A stretch of DNA of 64,000 bases from Polytrichum commune (GCA_950295325.1 OX485803.1:67905554-67969553); one strand, 5' to 3'; shown: positions 34,960-48,105, counted from the stretch's first letter. Numbers and translations are program-made. The notes: generated by a model from the sequence alone, not told the origin.

Positions 34960-35921
34960 TGGGAAATAGTACCACACGCCCTAAGGGGGATAATCAATGT
35001 AGTTTTTTAGTTTATTCTTGAGTTATGTGTGGGTTTATATTGCAGAGAGGGAACTATCCTCTACGTGTACACCTCCCATCCATTAAACATAAAAACTTGA
35101 TCCCCTATAGGTTTGTTGCTAATTCATCTCAAATGACCTCAAGCATATTAATTTGGAATCTTTGTAGCAAATTCTAGTGTCTAATCAATTTAAAAGAGTA
35201 ATCTCTAAGTTGCATACAATTTCAGAGCTTTTATGTTGGATGAATGAGAGGTATGCTTGTATACAATAATACATTTTCTCACTCTCCATTTACATTAGGG
35301 TCTTTGTTCAGAAAACATTGGGTCCAAAACACCCCTTAATTAGTAGACTGTATTTCCGGACTCAAGATTGGACTCAAGCTCGAAGAATCATGGTTTTTGC
35401 AAACTAGTAGGAGTATTATCTTGTGTGGAACTACGAAGATATGGCGGAAAAATGTTGCCACATTAGCACCACTTGATTATCTTGGATCTGAACCCTAGTG
35501 TAAACTCCCTAGGGACAAAAATTTGCTCATGATTAATATAATTGCTTGATTTTGGAGTTTCTTTGGTCTTGGACCTTGGTGTGAGGTTTACATGAGAGAA
35601 ATTGATAAAGTCGATTCACTTGATCAAACATGTTTGAAGCACACATACACATGGAGATCTCTATACGCTAGAAACACCTACAATTATCCTTTCAACCCCT
35701 AAAGGTCAAAACAAAGACTTCCCAAAATTGCATTAAAAAGCAATCCAATTCAACAACTTATTAAAAAACATTACACCTTTAATGATGGATCTAACCATAC
35801 AGATGGCATGTTTGTAAAGTTGGTATTGTTCACACAAGATGTCAGCCATTCACATGTATTAATGCAAAAGATTATAATGCAAAACATGTACGCTAATATG
35901 ATTGGGCATAGATGATTGCCC

Positions 35922-35964
<43 letters not shown>

Positions 35965-36445
35965 ATATTGTGTCTTTGTATGAGGTGGTATGGGTGAAAC
36001 CTCTACTTGGAAGAAATCAAATCTAAAACTTTAGAAAATTCCACCCTCTCCTTTCACCCTCGTGTATGTATGATAATATCATATACAATTAACAACACCA
36101 AGATTTCTATTATTAGAATGTATTAAACTCTATTGGATCTTGCTAGCAATTGCAAGGGGTTTCCAACGCATCTTAGCCTAAATCAGTTGGATATTGTATG
36201 AATAAGTTGTGGATTTTCACAATGTTGCCTGGAAGTGTAACCCAAAACTTTTGATCCTATGCTCTTGACTCTCATGTTATGAACGTGTCCATCATTGTAA
36301 CTAATATGCCGATTTTAGAATTGTGTTGTTGGTCAAATTTCTTCTTGGATCAAGTTTGCTTATGGGCATATCTACCCCACACATTTTTCGGCTATATATG
36401 GATATATTGAGGAGTTTCTCCTTAAAGAAACATTCTTTATTAGCA
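34960..36445. other. Intergenic, no gene seen, with a 35-nt A run
   Basis: No supported gene. A homopolymer of 35 A lies at 35928-35962; it could be a retroposed tail or a slippage tract, but no retroelement body was recognised upstream. Confidence 0.5.
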
Positions 36446-36453
36446 TTGGAATG

Positions 36454-36765
36454 TACACTAAATAGTCCTATTAGTGTGGGTGCAAAACTAGCATAGAAAT
36501 AATTAGTGTGGGCCACATTGATTTTCAAGTTGAAAGGTGGAATTATTGTGGGTCCAAGATCTTGGATGTTTCCTTGAGTCTTTATTGAGACTTCCGACCA
36601 ACACTTTGGACATCAATTTTAAGACAAAAGTAGCACTAAATAAAATAATCACCCACATCAATTTTCTAAGAAAACAATTAATGTCGCCCATGCTAATTGG
36701 ACTAAGAGTTAGCGTGAGCTCTAAGTAATTTATGTGGTCCACCCTAATAGGACTCCTTTAGTGTA
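36454..36765. mobile_element. MITE, TACACTAAAT-ended family, about 312 bp
   Basis: Left end TACACTAAATAGTCCTATT plus AGTGTGG; right end CCACCCTAATAGG plus ACTCCTTTAGTGTA. The left end is nearly identical to that of 52389-52606 and shares its first bases with 52874-53188. Subterminal AATTAGTGTGGGCCACATTG-like words repeat inside. Confidence 0.8.
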
Positions 36766-37133
36766 GCTTCGTATAGAAAGGACAACAATTGTACGAGTCA
36801 CATGCTCAGTGACTTTGCAACATGGTGGTTGAATTTGGGAGTCTTTCATAGCATCACTACCGGTTCGTTGAATCATGGGAGTCTCTTTTCCAACGTGCAT
36901 ATTTTGTGTAAGGTATATTTGTGTGCCTTATGTGGTCATTCTTCTTCATAGGGGCCGGTTCACACGGGGTCCCAAGTCCTAAGTCACTTTACGTAAAGCA
37001 ACATCCAAGTGTTGTAAATTGGGATGTTTGGACATGAAATCGAGCCCTTGTAAAATAAGCAAAACCATGTGCTCTTATTTCACAATGGTCAATCCGTGCA
37101 ATCTCAACCATTAAAAGCATGGAAGTTGGGACT

Positions 37134-37389
37134 TGCATGGGGTCCCAAGTCCCAAGTCCCAAGTCCCAAGTCCCAAGTATGACATGGATGTCTACATGGC
37201 AACACTTTTTGGAGGTAAAGCTTGGGACTCGTGTTGAGAGTTGGGTTGAGCAAAAAGCTAGATCCAACTCTCAACACAAACCCCGAGAATATTTTGCACA
37301 AAATATGCAAGATCTGACTTTAATGATAATTAACCATATTACAACAGTTTCTTGAGGCTCAAAAGTTGGGACTTGGGACCCCATTTGCA
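37134..37389. repeat. Inverted-end repeat with CCAAGTC heptamer array
   Basis: A TGCATGGGGTCCCAAGTCCC-like left end and an inverted GGGACTTGGGACCCCATTTG right end flank it. Five TCCCAAG heptamers run from 37143 to 37177. A similar end (ACGGGGTCCCAAGTCC) stands at about 36965. Confidence 0.6.
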
Positions 37390-37446
37390 TCAGCCTTTAG
37401 TGGAATATGGCAAGGCTTATAAATAATAACAAATGCATGTTAGACT

Positions 37447-37935
37447 GAGATTGGACCATTGTTCTCCCTCTTTATTGAGACACGCTTGGTTGCGCAGAAA
37501 GGTGTCATGTTAGTCAAATGTCATATTCTCAATAATATGACATTTTGGCCTCAAATATCGTGCTATCGAGCTTTTTGCAAGAAAATGGTTTATTTTGATG
37601 TAAAATGTCATTTTGTATACATAATGTAGAAAACATAAGCATGAAAGAACATTTGTATTGAAGAATCTACACATCATTCCCCAAGGTTCCTTGCATGTTC
37701 CAAAGTACTAAATCACATATGAACCGTGAAATACACATGGATCCCACCATGTATGCACATTAACTACCTCTAGTATATGGTTAATTAGGCCTAAAAAATG
37801 TCATATTATGAGCGTTGTTGTTGTAGACTGTATGGAGGTAAGTTAGCACTAGAAAGTTTGGTTGATGGGAAATGGGTCATATAGTCGAGATGTTATATAA
37901 TTGAGGGTCATAATATGGAGGGTAGATTGTATCTT
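37447..37935. repeat. Dispersed repeat related to 59358-60120
   Basis: It shares ATTGTTCTCCCTCTTTA near its start, CATTAACTACCTCT, and repeated TATCGAG/GTCATATT words in the same order and orientation as the copy at 59.4 kb. Non-coding and decayed. Confidence 0.55.
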
Positions 37936-39130
37936 CAAATTTGATAGTTAGTATCTTAATTTCTCCCTGTCAAAATATTAATAGCATAAAATCCAATTCC
38001 AAAAAAACATGCATTGTTGCACCATTTATTTCACCTAAGGTAGACGAGGCTAATTCAGTTAGCTTCTTGAATTGAACACTTAATTCTGGCTCCTAATTGG
38101 TGGTGCGGTCGCTTTAATTTGGTGGGTGATTAATATAGTAGAGGCATCCATAACCAATCACTCAAAAGATTTTGCATAAAATTAGAGAAGTATAAGGTGG
38201 TGCAAATTTTTCCCATGTAGGAAGATAGATATCAAGAGGATTGCAAAAATTGTGGTGATTTGATTCCTTAAATTTGAAAATATTGTGAATTCTTGAAGCC
38301 AAAAGTTGGCCCAAACATATTACCAATGTCCAGAGTCTCCATAACTGCTCATTTGAGCCGCTCACTCCCCCTCACTTTAGCACTCAAAACTAGGATATGT
38401 GTCATAGAATTAGTGGTTCCAGGCTAATCAAAATTCAGTCCCAACCTAATTGAAATTCCAGTACCCTATAAATTGCCGATGGGGTCCTGATCAAGACACG
38501 GATCAAGAATAGGTGCCTCTACTATACATGTTGATTTAGGGTCGCTTTACACTACGGTGGAGAAGTCCACTGGAGAAGAATTCAAGGGGAATTCTAAAAT
38601 TCGATTGGCCGAGAGTGACACTCTTGTCCGGTGGTGGTTTATACTACGGCCAAGAGTCCTTTGGTGGAGAACTTTGTACATGGATGAAAAAATTGACATG
38701 GCTGCCAATGTGGCGACACTTTTTTGAAGGGGAGTTCTCCGGAGGTCAAGTTTCTTGGGCAACCTCAAACCCTCGGACAAGAAACTTGGCCTCTGGAGAA
38801 CCCCAACTTGAATAAAATATTTTTTCCTTAGAGAAATTTGAACTGTTAGATTGAAAGCCTGCCATGTTCAAACCTATTGAGGCGGCTGGTTCTTCCTCTT
38901 TCACTTCAACGCTCTCTTGCTTGGTTGTAGAGGCAAGTTGGAGGTTCATGTGTGAGAAATTTGTGTGTAGATTTTTTTTTTGCAAGATGGTTGGTTACTC
39001 GCATCTTCCGTTTATTTGTAGCCAAGATGAAGACTGCGCTGGTAGTGAGATTTTTTTTTAACAATGAAGTTAGTTTGCAACTAGTGCCTTCAGATCTTAC
39101 AATCCGAATTCTTCTTCAACTACTAGAAAC

Positions 39131-40350
39131 TTGAATGGTGAGTTTGAACCTTGTGAAGACAACATAGATGTTGGAGGAAAAGAAGTAGATGAAGGGAGTG
39201 ACGTGCAAATTGTAGAACCTTCTTCCAAACTCCTAAACAAGAAGAGAGATGCAGTAGGAAAAAAGAAAGCCCTAGCAAAGAAGAGAGTTACAAAGGCGAA
39301 AATGGAAGAAGAAGAAGAAAAAAAAAGGAAAAGAAGAAAAGAAGAAAAATTCGTTGGACAACAAAGTTGAGCGCTTGCTCGCACTTCGAGAGGAAATGCA
39401 GCCGGAGTTTGAGAAGAATGCAAAAAAATAAGGTATATTACCAATCTATTTAATGATTTTTAAAATTTTTAGTTATTATATAGTAGCTGTTTTTAGCAAA
39501 AGACGTATGCCTTTGCCTTCGCTCGCAACCGAGAATGGCCCCGATATGTGCCCCCCTTTTCCCCCCCAATTGAATTTCAAATGGAATGGAATTTTGGTCC
39601 AAACAATGCCACCGAGCATCGAACCATGGACCTCACGACTTTAAAGCCTTATCATTACACTTCACCAACCAACATTTCTTCTCTTTCCTTGATGCTAAAA
39701 GATCCATACATTTTTTTTATATTCATTCTACATAACCCAAGCATGTACTACCCTAAATATTTCAATTTCATTTTTGAAGGTTAAAGACATGTTTTTAAGC
39801 ATTTTAACACAATCCAACACATCATATTGTATAGTAATATAATGTTATAATTCATTTTGAGCAGGAGTTGATACATGGGTTCGACTTCAAGTACGAATGT
39901 TAGGTGCAATCTTTGGATTTTCTCGTACTACTGAAGCATGTTGCAAGAAATTTGAAACTGTTTTTAAGTCATATTAAGAGGACAAACTCGGTAATTCGGT
40001 TTCAGGAAATGATAGGGATGAGTGTAAATTCTATGATTATTTGGATCAGTGGTGATACCAAGCCAGCTCTGTAATGAAGCATGTGAGTGCAACTACAATG
40101 GATACTACAAATGGTGATGCACAAGGCAATTGCGATGATGCAAATCAAGATATATCTCAGGATATACAAATAGACCGATGTTCTCAATCCGAACCGTCAT
40201 CGGCTTGAAAAAAAATTTAAAGACCAAACTTTATTTTATTTCGGGAAGACGGTAGACAATGAAACTACAATATTGGACCATTTTACCAAGACCAATAAAT
40301 TGCTGCAAAAGATAGATTATCAAATGGATCGGCTCATTAACAAGTTCTAG
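39131..40350 (+). pseudogene. Harbinger ORF1 (Myb/trihelix-like) remnant
   Basis: An acidic then Lys-rich N-terminal part (MNGEFEPCEDNIDVGGKEVD, KKRDAVGKKKALAKKRV) is followed from about 39850 by ACCKKFETVFKSY-*-EDK and VSGNDRDECKFYDYLDQW-*, typical of the DNA-binding ORF1 of plant PIF/Harbinger elements. LLQKIDYQMDRLINKF ends it. At least three in-frame stops are visible. The protein normally pairs with the transposase; this copy cannot make it. Confidence 0.65.
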
Positions 40351-40592
40351 TCTTCTTCTATATCAATGCTAGTATCCGTTGGAAATATTTTTTTTGTTTT
40401 TTTTTCTAATTATTCCATGTAATAGTTTTTTGCCAACATCAAATGAACTCGGGTAGATTCTTTTAACATATTTTTGATCTTTTCCTCACGGTCTACTTTT
40501 GTTTAATCAACCTTTTCTTTGGACTGTACAATATCCAAGTTGCTTATATCATTATCTACAGGGTCATTGAATTTTACTTGCACCTCTTCATT

Positions 40593-43500
40593 TTATATCT
40601 TCTTCATCTCGGCTATGCCTGCTTCTAGAATATGAAATGTATCTATATTTATGAGATCACCAAATGTTTTTGATGATGTCTTTTTCATATCTTCTTCTGC
40701 ACACTTTGCCCAATTCAAGTCGAATTCATCATCATGTATGATGCACAAATTGTGGAGGCACAACCAAACTGTAACAATAGGGGTTGTCACAGCGCTCTCC
40801 TCCCATCCTCCGAGGTCGGAGAATGGTGCCGTGGCAGTGTGAGCCAAATTTTTGGTCTTTTAAAAGTTTCACTATAGGCTTATAGCTCTAGAAAGGATGA
40901 AGTCATCCAACCGGATGAACATAGTTAAACAATAGGCCAGTAGGAAGTTATAACTATAGTCACGGCCTTAGGAGGCCCTAGCAGGTAGTTAGGAAAACTA
41001 TCGTCTCCCTCGCCCTGTAAGAGGGGAGGCGCAGAAGGACAGAGCAGACATTTCTTTGATATTTTGAGCGCATTGCTGAAGCTAATAGTTCTATCTCCCT
41101 CAGCACCGTACTCGGGCGAGGATAAATAGTTAAACTATCTTCTAAGTAAAATGGGTGATCACTGCAGTGATTGCAGGACACTGTTTTCTGTGAAGTTTAT
41201 TGTTATTTCTAAAATTTGAGTTATAATGAGAGATTGAGAAGTGGTCGAACTATCGATTGTATGGGAAAACTATTTTCGATGTTTGCAATAGAGATGTATT
41301 GTGGAGAGATCCTGAGCGAGATTGTGTAATGAGTGTGAATGAGAGAATGAACCTGAGTGCGACTACGTGAAGTAGAATGACGAAGAAGAGTGTGTGAAAC
41401 TATCGTCAATTGTTGAGATTGTCATTGGCTGAATTTGCGAGTGAGAACGATACTGATTGAGAGTATGACGTAGAATTTAATGAGAGGATGGAAAGAGAAT
41501 CGAATGAGTGAGAAGTTGAGCAGGTATGAGTTCGAGTAATTTGATGAGGCTAAAATTAAGATAACGATTGTCCGCAAGAGTGGAAATTGAGTGGAGCGTA
41601 AAACTGAGTTGTGAGAAATCTCTGACACTATGAGCGTATGTGAAATCTGTGGCCGAAGAAGGTGAAACCTAAATGAGGGACGTGAGAAGATTATTACCCG
41701 AGATTCAAGCAAGTGCAACTATGGGCCGGTGTCATTGAAGAGCAGAGCCGTGAGTGATCGGGAGTGAAGGACAGTTGAACTATTGTCTGAGGAAACATGA
41801 AGCCTTGTAGAGTGACCCTTGGGTTACCAGTGAGAGAGAGGAAGTCGGGCCAGCCGAGTGTTAGTCGGACTGTAGTGAAACTATGGACTATAGTTAAGTT
41901 TTACTATAGGTTGAGAGGAAGTCGGAAGGCCATGTGTTAGGTTGAGGGTTAAACTAGGGACCATTGTTAGCCTGAGAGAGGCATTGAGAGGAAAGGTGTA
42001 AGGCCAGAGGCCAGCCCATAAGAAAAAATGATTATTGTTAACATGAAGTGAGACAGAGAGGAGTGATGTGATGATAGTGCAGCCAAAAAGAGATCATAGT
42101 TGAACCTGAGATTTAGGCTGATAGAATTATCATTTGAGGAGTGAGTTTAAGGAGAGATTCTCAATCAATTGAAGTGATGAGAAATCACTTCTGATCAATT
42201 GATTAGAGAAGAAATCGAGGGAGGTGAGAGAGATTAAATGAACATAAGATAGAAATAACTTTGGATTATAAAGGAGATATAGGCATAAGTTAATCTAATC
42301 TTAATTAAGTTTTAATTGATAATTAGTCATGAGGATAGATCTTTGAGTATGGAATGTGATTTAATCCTTTCAACTATTGTCTTGTGTGCTACCCTGGTTG
42401 TTGTTGTTGTTGTAGGTTGTGCAGGGCGACCAAGACTATAGCTTGACGGATAATGGTTAATTGCATAAGTTGTGAGTAGAGATTAAATTTGAAGATAAGG
42501 AACAAACAACTGTTTTGCATTGGAATTAACATTGACCAAGTAATGAAGGAGTTGTTTTGAATTGAAGATGCATTGGCCAATGGTTACCAAAGACAATTGT
42601 GTTACTCAAAGACTATTGTTCTCTCTTGACTATTGTTCTACAAAATCTCGTGACGAGATGGTTACCACTGAGACTGACACACATACCCTACTGACTGAGA
42701 AAGAATGAGAGGAAACCCAGAGAGAAAAGGAGAGTAAAAGATATATCAGTCATGTTCTAGAGTAAAGATAGCAAACCTTTGGTCTAATTAATGAATTATG
42801 AAGTGACAAATGCCTGTAATAGACACCAGTTAAGTCTTGAGAGTCTGTACCCTGGTGTTTTGGGTTATTTAAGTGATAGCAAAAACTAACTACATGCAAC
42901 CTCTCCTTGAATGGCGGAGGGCCCATTCTCGGAGAATGGAAACCCTAACTTCTTTTCCTCCATGGGTGAAGAGTGGAGAATTCTCGGAGAATCATTCACC
43001 CAAGGCCTCATGTTTCTCACCCACGGGATTGCTTTTTCATCACAGGAGGTGAACCTCCTTGATTTTCGGTGTTGGTCGCCGACGCGCAGTTGCACCTCAT
43101 CTGCACCTCATGGTGGCAAAATGGTAATTGTCATTCTCCATTCTCCATTCTTCACTCTCCATTCTCTGAGAATGCCACAAAGGGGTGTCACACCTTTCTC
43201 CATGGAGAAGCTATCCTATTGGCTCCTCTTTTTCCTCATTCTCCATTCTCCGACCTCGGAGAAGGTTTGACAACCCCTAATATCTCGGATAGTTCGTAAG
43301 GGCATATCAATTCTTTTCAACAACATTCACCACCTCCCCTTCAAGATACCAAATGCACGTTCAACTACCATCCGAGTGCTTGATTGGATAAAATTCCAGT
43401 ATCATTTTTTTCTTGAAAGACATGTCTTTCCTCCCTTAAAAGATGAATAAAACCAGGGACGCATTGAATATGCAACATCCCCAAAGAGTTTATATGGTTA

Positions 43501-44245
43501 AAAACTCCATTCATGGTTCTTTTTTCAATTTTCAATTTTTGGAATAAAGACCAACCATGTATACTTCCTGCGCAACCGAAATTGTAATCCTAAAATTTGC
43601 ATTGATAATCTACTACACCTTGAAGTAAAATTGAATAAAATCATTTTCTACAATAATATGAAGCAATATCTATACTTGGAGCAGTAATTGGAATGTGGCT
43701 ACCATCTATTGCTTTTCAAATGTATGGAATTCCATGCAAGCTCTCAAATTCTGCAGCTATTTGCTTCATCTTCTCTAGTGTTGGTCTTTGAAAAACCAGT
43801 GGCCCCAATATCTTTTTAATTTTTCTTACAAGTATTTCTAATAATGATCGAAGTACTTGGCCTTGATATACCATACAAATCTGCAAGTGTGCACAAACTC
43901 TCACCGGAACCCAATTAATGAAATGTAATTAAAATTTTAACATCTATTTGGATACAAGGTCTAAACTTCGTATCTTTCTTACTCAAAATGGGTCCAAGCA
44001 AATGACATAAATATGCGAATGTAGGCCTACTCACCCCTAAACGGTCTTGAAACATTCTTGAACTATATGATCCAAGAAGATATTGTGACACATATCCACT
44101 TGGCCGATCGAATTTCTACACCACACTCTCTTTGCTCCCAAATTAAAAAAATGCCATCATCATAAATCGCAACATTATATTGATAAATGACGGTTTTTTG
44201 AACTGCCATAACTGAAACAATAATATGTTTTATAACCATAAAGAT
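40593..44245 (-). pseudogene. Harbinger (HARBI1-like) transposase remnant, split by an insertion
   Basis: On the minus strand, pieces read in order: SQYLLGSYSSRMFQDRF, then RPTFAYLCHLLGPILSKKD, KILGPLVFQRPTLEKMKQI, KAIDGSHIPIT (first catalytic Asp), SIHGWSLFQKLKIEKRTMNG, SSTRMVVERAFGILKGRW and, after the nested element, VTVWLCLHNLCIIHDDEF. TGG-to-stop changes (before KAIDG and after LKGRW) and frameshifts make it inactive. These are DDE_Tnp_4 family hallmarks. Confidence 0.8.
40779..43278. mobile_element. 2.5-kb non-autonomous element nested in the transposase
   Basis: Ends AGGGGTTGTCA and TGACAACCCCT are inverted repeats flanked by the 3-bp duplication AAT (40776-40778 and 43279-43281). Removing it with one AAT restores the transposase frame exactly (RTIRDI-VTVWLC). 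Subterminal palindromic words of the type TTCTCGGAGAA and CCGAGGTCGGAGAATGG occur near both ends. The interior (about 41160-42360) is strikingly purine-rich on the plus strand. No transposase frame is present. Confidence 0.85.
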
Positions 44246-44249
44246 CCCA

Positions 44250-47150
44250 AGAGATCCTAGAGTCTCCGATTACCCATGATTGAAATCAATGTAAAAGGGA
44301 GAGAAATTAAAGAAGACGATTAAAAGTAATGTGTGTATTATATAGTGGAGAAGAGTAAATTAATACTTCTTACAATATATATGTGATTTTTCCTCCACTC
44401 CTAAAAGACCATAACTATGTTCTCCAATAACCCCTTAAAATTTGCCTTACAAGTACAAATAACAAAACCGGAGAAAAATATACAGGCCATATAATTTCCA
44501 ACCATAAGATCTTGTTTTGGATTTTTGAACACATCCATGGAACTTTTTTACCGTATGAATTAGAAGATTATAACAATTAAAGTGAACACAATTACATTTT
44601 TGGACCATTTTTTACAAGGTCATGATAGAAATTCTAAAACATTGTCATATACATTTTTTTTTTCAATATAATTTTTTAGATTTCCATACAATGGTCATAA
44701 TAATTTCATTTTAAGGAAAAAAATTACCAAAACGTAACTATGGGTTCATTGAAACGTAAGAAAAGAAATGGTTGACTCACCTTCAAACCTCTCTTGGTAC
44801 AATGACCTTCTTCATAATTACTCATGAAGCATTCCAGAAATTGTTCACTTACAACAATCAACTCAAAATTGTATTCATTAGCCCTCTCCAATCCCTCCCA
44901 TGCCAATTGGCATTTTTTTAACAAAATCTGAAAAAGAATAAGTCAAAACCAAGAGTTACATATCCCAACAGAAGTAAAGTATCCCATGGGCACATGCATG
45001 ACTCAATTACAAACTTGTGATTGCAAATCTAGTGCAAAGCAGCAGTTCTCTTGAAGAAGCACTTTGGTCTCGTACATGCGTGCAGCCAACTCTCTCATAT
45101 CTCAAGCATCTAATTGGTGTGATGACTAGTCTACTTCCTTCCAACTCACGGAACCTCCTTGAAGTGTTGTGATGACAAACCTACTTGAAAGTAGGTATCC
45201 TCACATGGTACAAACAAATCTCCACATAACATTGGTTTTAATTCACCTGCAACAACACGTCTTCCATGTGATTCACATGAAAAACAAAACAAAAATTTAA
45301 AATAAAATAAAATAAGCATTGTTGGCTTTCTTCGTGAAGTTATGAACATTACTGGTCAAATTCTGAAGTTCTGCACAGAACCTTTTGCATGATTTAGCCT
45401 ATTTTTGGATTAAACTTGGCTTAAACGTGGTAGAAATAGAATAATGTAAAACAAATTGCACGTCATATGAATGTGCAACAAATTTTTGAAGTCACTTAGC
45501 CCTAGCTTCTCAAACCACCCCCGCACTGAAACCAACACTCCACCCAATCAAAAATTTGAGCCCTTATAAGTTATGCATATGGGAAATTGATAAAACATAT
45601 AGATAACTCAACCTTCGCCTCATCCCGACACTCACCCAAATCTAATCCCAGTTTCGCCCAAAACAAACCCCACATTCTCCCACAATTGCCCCACTTTTCA
45701 CCCAAATCCACCCCCGCTTTGCACCAGAGGCGTCTGGACGGTTCAAGGTGTGCTTCGTTTATGGGTTTAGGAGGCGTGCATAAGGGACAATCTTAGGAAG
45801 GGATTGGAATTAGCACCCTCTACCTTAAAGAGGCAACCTATTCACGAAGGCAACCTAATTGCACATATAAGTGTACATAGACAAGACATGCAAATTCAGT
45901 CATGCACCAATGAACCTCGACACACATTCAATGCACAATCGTAGGAAACTCTGGATAAGGAACACAAAACAAACCAGGTTGAGAAGGTTTGAAAACAGCT
46001 TCAAATTTCGTGCCATATGTATATCCTGTCAACATGTGGTTGCATTAGCCAGGTGGGGAGAGCAGGGGTGCCAAAACATTCAAGAAAAGAATACACAAGA
46101 TACCCACATCGAGTGAACTTCACACCTTCATACATAATATCTGCTTGAAAGTTTTGACATTCAAACAACACCTAAAGATAAAGGTATCCAGTAAAGTATA
46201 TAATGCGCATCAAGATGGAGAGTTAGTGCAAAGCTTTTAGATTGCAAAAGGAACCAAGATAAGAGTACAGTGAAGTAGAAAACAAAAACAAAAAGATAAT
46301 CCACACATGCGACAATAGTGTTATGGTAGTAATCTGCTATCAAAGAAGCCACCTTTCACAACACCCCCACTGACTTCATCAGTTCCTCACTGTAAATCCT
46401 TGTCTTGAGTTTCTGCTATTATTCTCCAGAGATAACAAGAAGACTCAAATTTATAGCATGCGTACTAAGAGTTCAATTTCGAGAAAGGAAACAGGAGAGA
46501 TGCGACCAAACCCTAAAATAAGAAAAACAAATCAAAAGCCAAAAGCTTCGTTCAAGAGAATATTCTATATTTGCTTTCCCACCCTTTTTACAGAAAACGT
46601 TACCTTAGTAAATTTACATTGAGCCTGGGCTCCATCTCCATGTCTCATTCCTAAGTGACTGACAACTGCTACTCTATATAGTTCCTGCAACAACATTGCA
46701 ACACAGACAATTGACAGCACAGGAACTAAGATACATCAAGAACCTCTACTCACCTCTTATTCTAGAGAAATCAAATCTGTTAACACATATGTCTAAGTAG
46801 TAATTGTCGAAAGCTGAGGGAATGATTTGCTGCAAGACCTGTATTCACAACAACAGAGTAAACCACCCGAAGCCAAAGCAGAATCATCAGAACACAAAAC
46901 TGGCACACTCTTCATGCCAAACCTGTGCATCGAGTCGTCGAAGTGTTGGAGTGGGTCATAAAAGTGCCTGCCAGGGATTAGGGTTCAGTATAAACACAGG
47001 GCACCGTAGCTGAGTGAACTTGAAATGCTTGCATGCCACAGAACCTAACCACTCGCCTTTTCCACAAAACAAGATTGCGTTTGATTGTTGTTTGGATCCA
47101 CCCATGACTATGACATGATCGTGAATCCTGTAACGAAGACAAAAACTTTG
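44250..47150. other. Intergenic, no gene seen
   Basis: No supported gene. A minus-strand frame at 44724-44924 could be an upstream part of the Harbinger region but shows no motif. The words GGCAACCTATTCACGAAGGC near 45835 recur at about 60220, marking a dispersed repeat. The last kilobase is the likely 3' flank of the next gene. Confidence 0.45.
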
Positions 47151-47158
47151 GCAATTTT

Positions 47159-48055
47159 TTACTTCAGACGATTGCCTGCAATTCTGAGATTAGCAAGAAC
47201 AGCAGGAGCTCCAATCACAGGCTCGCCATGGCCGACCAAGATGCACTCCAATTGCATTTTTGAAGCGGTGTCTGGAAGAGATGCAACCCATCTTTTCAAA
47301 GATGGCAGGTCATCAGCTAGAACAACACCTAGTTTGGTCACTCCGAAGCCATTCGCACTTCCAATCAGCCATGTCACAAAATCAGCAGTCTTGGGATCCA
47401 GGTTGAAGAAGATATCGTTGCAGACTAAGGCAGTTGCATCGGGGTTACTCCCGCCTTCTAATTTAAGGATATAAACTAGTTCGAGACGCTCGTCTGCAAT
47501 TTTCATGTACGAAACCCCTGGCATTTTCGTGAAGCAATCGGTGCCTTCGGAGTATTCGTCCATAAGATCTTCGCAATTCTGATCAACAGGTACCCGGAAC
47601 TCGATCTTCTCACGAGCGAATGATGGACACGTCACCATGGCGTCGGGGTACCGCTCCGCCCATGCCTTGGCATTCAGTCTATGACCTCGATTTGGCACAA
47701 TAATATAGGTAACGGTTCCAAGACTATCTATCTGTTTTGCAACCTCTTCCCCCACGCAAATCACAGAATGCACAAGGAGTTGAGACGTCCCTGGAAGCTT
47801 GTAGATGACCATAATTCGTGGTAGCCTCGGTCCATTCTTCGGTAATGTCCCCCGAATGATCCAGAGATTATCGAACAACTGCTCCAGGCCGGAATGTGGC
47901 AACACTTGTTCTGCGTAGGATCTTGGTTTCGGGACTTCTTTATCCATACGATCGAACATGGATAATATGAACCAACGCTTGGCGGAGCGTGGCGAGAAGT
48001 AGATGGCAGTCATAACCCCAACCATGACCATGACACATCCTGATATGAATCCCAT
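47159..48055 (-). CDS. DUF4336 family protein with N-terminal membrane anchor
   Basis: This is an intact single-exon frame of 298 residues. Residues 2-21 (GFISGCVMVMVGVMTAIYFS) form a likely signal anchor. The rest matches the DUF4336 family, whose fold is related to metallo-beta-lactamases: LWIIRGTLP, PRIMVIYKLPG, VPNRGHRLNAKAWAERYPDA, ALVCNDIFFNL and CILVGHGEPV. The classic HxHxDH metal motif of active hydrolases is not present; PNRGH and the late HGE are the conserved positions of this subfamily. The biochemical role of the family is not established. The start chosen is the first ATG, directly before the hydrophobic segment. A telo-box lies about 50 bp upstream. Confidence 0.88.
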   Translation of the reverse strand: MGFISGCVMVMVGVMTAIYFSPRSAKRWFILSMFDRMDKEVPKPRSYAEQVLPHSGLEQLFDNLWIIRGTLPKNGPRLPRIMVIYKLPGTSQLLVHSVICVGEEVAKQIDSLGTVTYIIVPNRGHRLNAKAWAERYPDAMVTCPSFAREKIEFRVPVDQNCEDLMDEYSEGTDCFTKMPGVSYMKIADERLELVYILKLEGGSNPDATALVCNDIFFNLDPKTADFVTWLIGSANGFGVTKLGVVLADDLPSLKRWVASLPDTASKMQLECILVGHGEPVIGAPAVLANLRIAGNRLK

Positions 48056-48105
48056 GGCGGCAAGACTTCCTCGTACTCTGAAAGTTGTGGACCGGTCAAG
48101 TAGCG

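Larger units (their letters stand above)
38539..44245. mobile_element. Degenerate PIF/Harbinger transposon (ORF1 and transposase)
   Basis: A TTA followed by GGGTCGCTTTACACTACGG at 38539 matches the ends of the MITEs at 54364 and 58093, so I take it as the left terminus. The element carries a Myb/trihelix-like ORF1 on the plus strand and a DDE_Tnp_4-type transposase on the minus strand, both broken by stops. The right terminus was not found, so the end given is the last transposase-like sequence. A 2.5-kb element is nested at 40779-43278. Inside the left part a further inverted repeat lies at 38729-38805. Confidence 0.75.
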
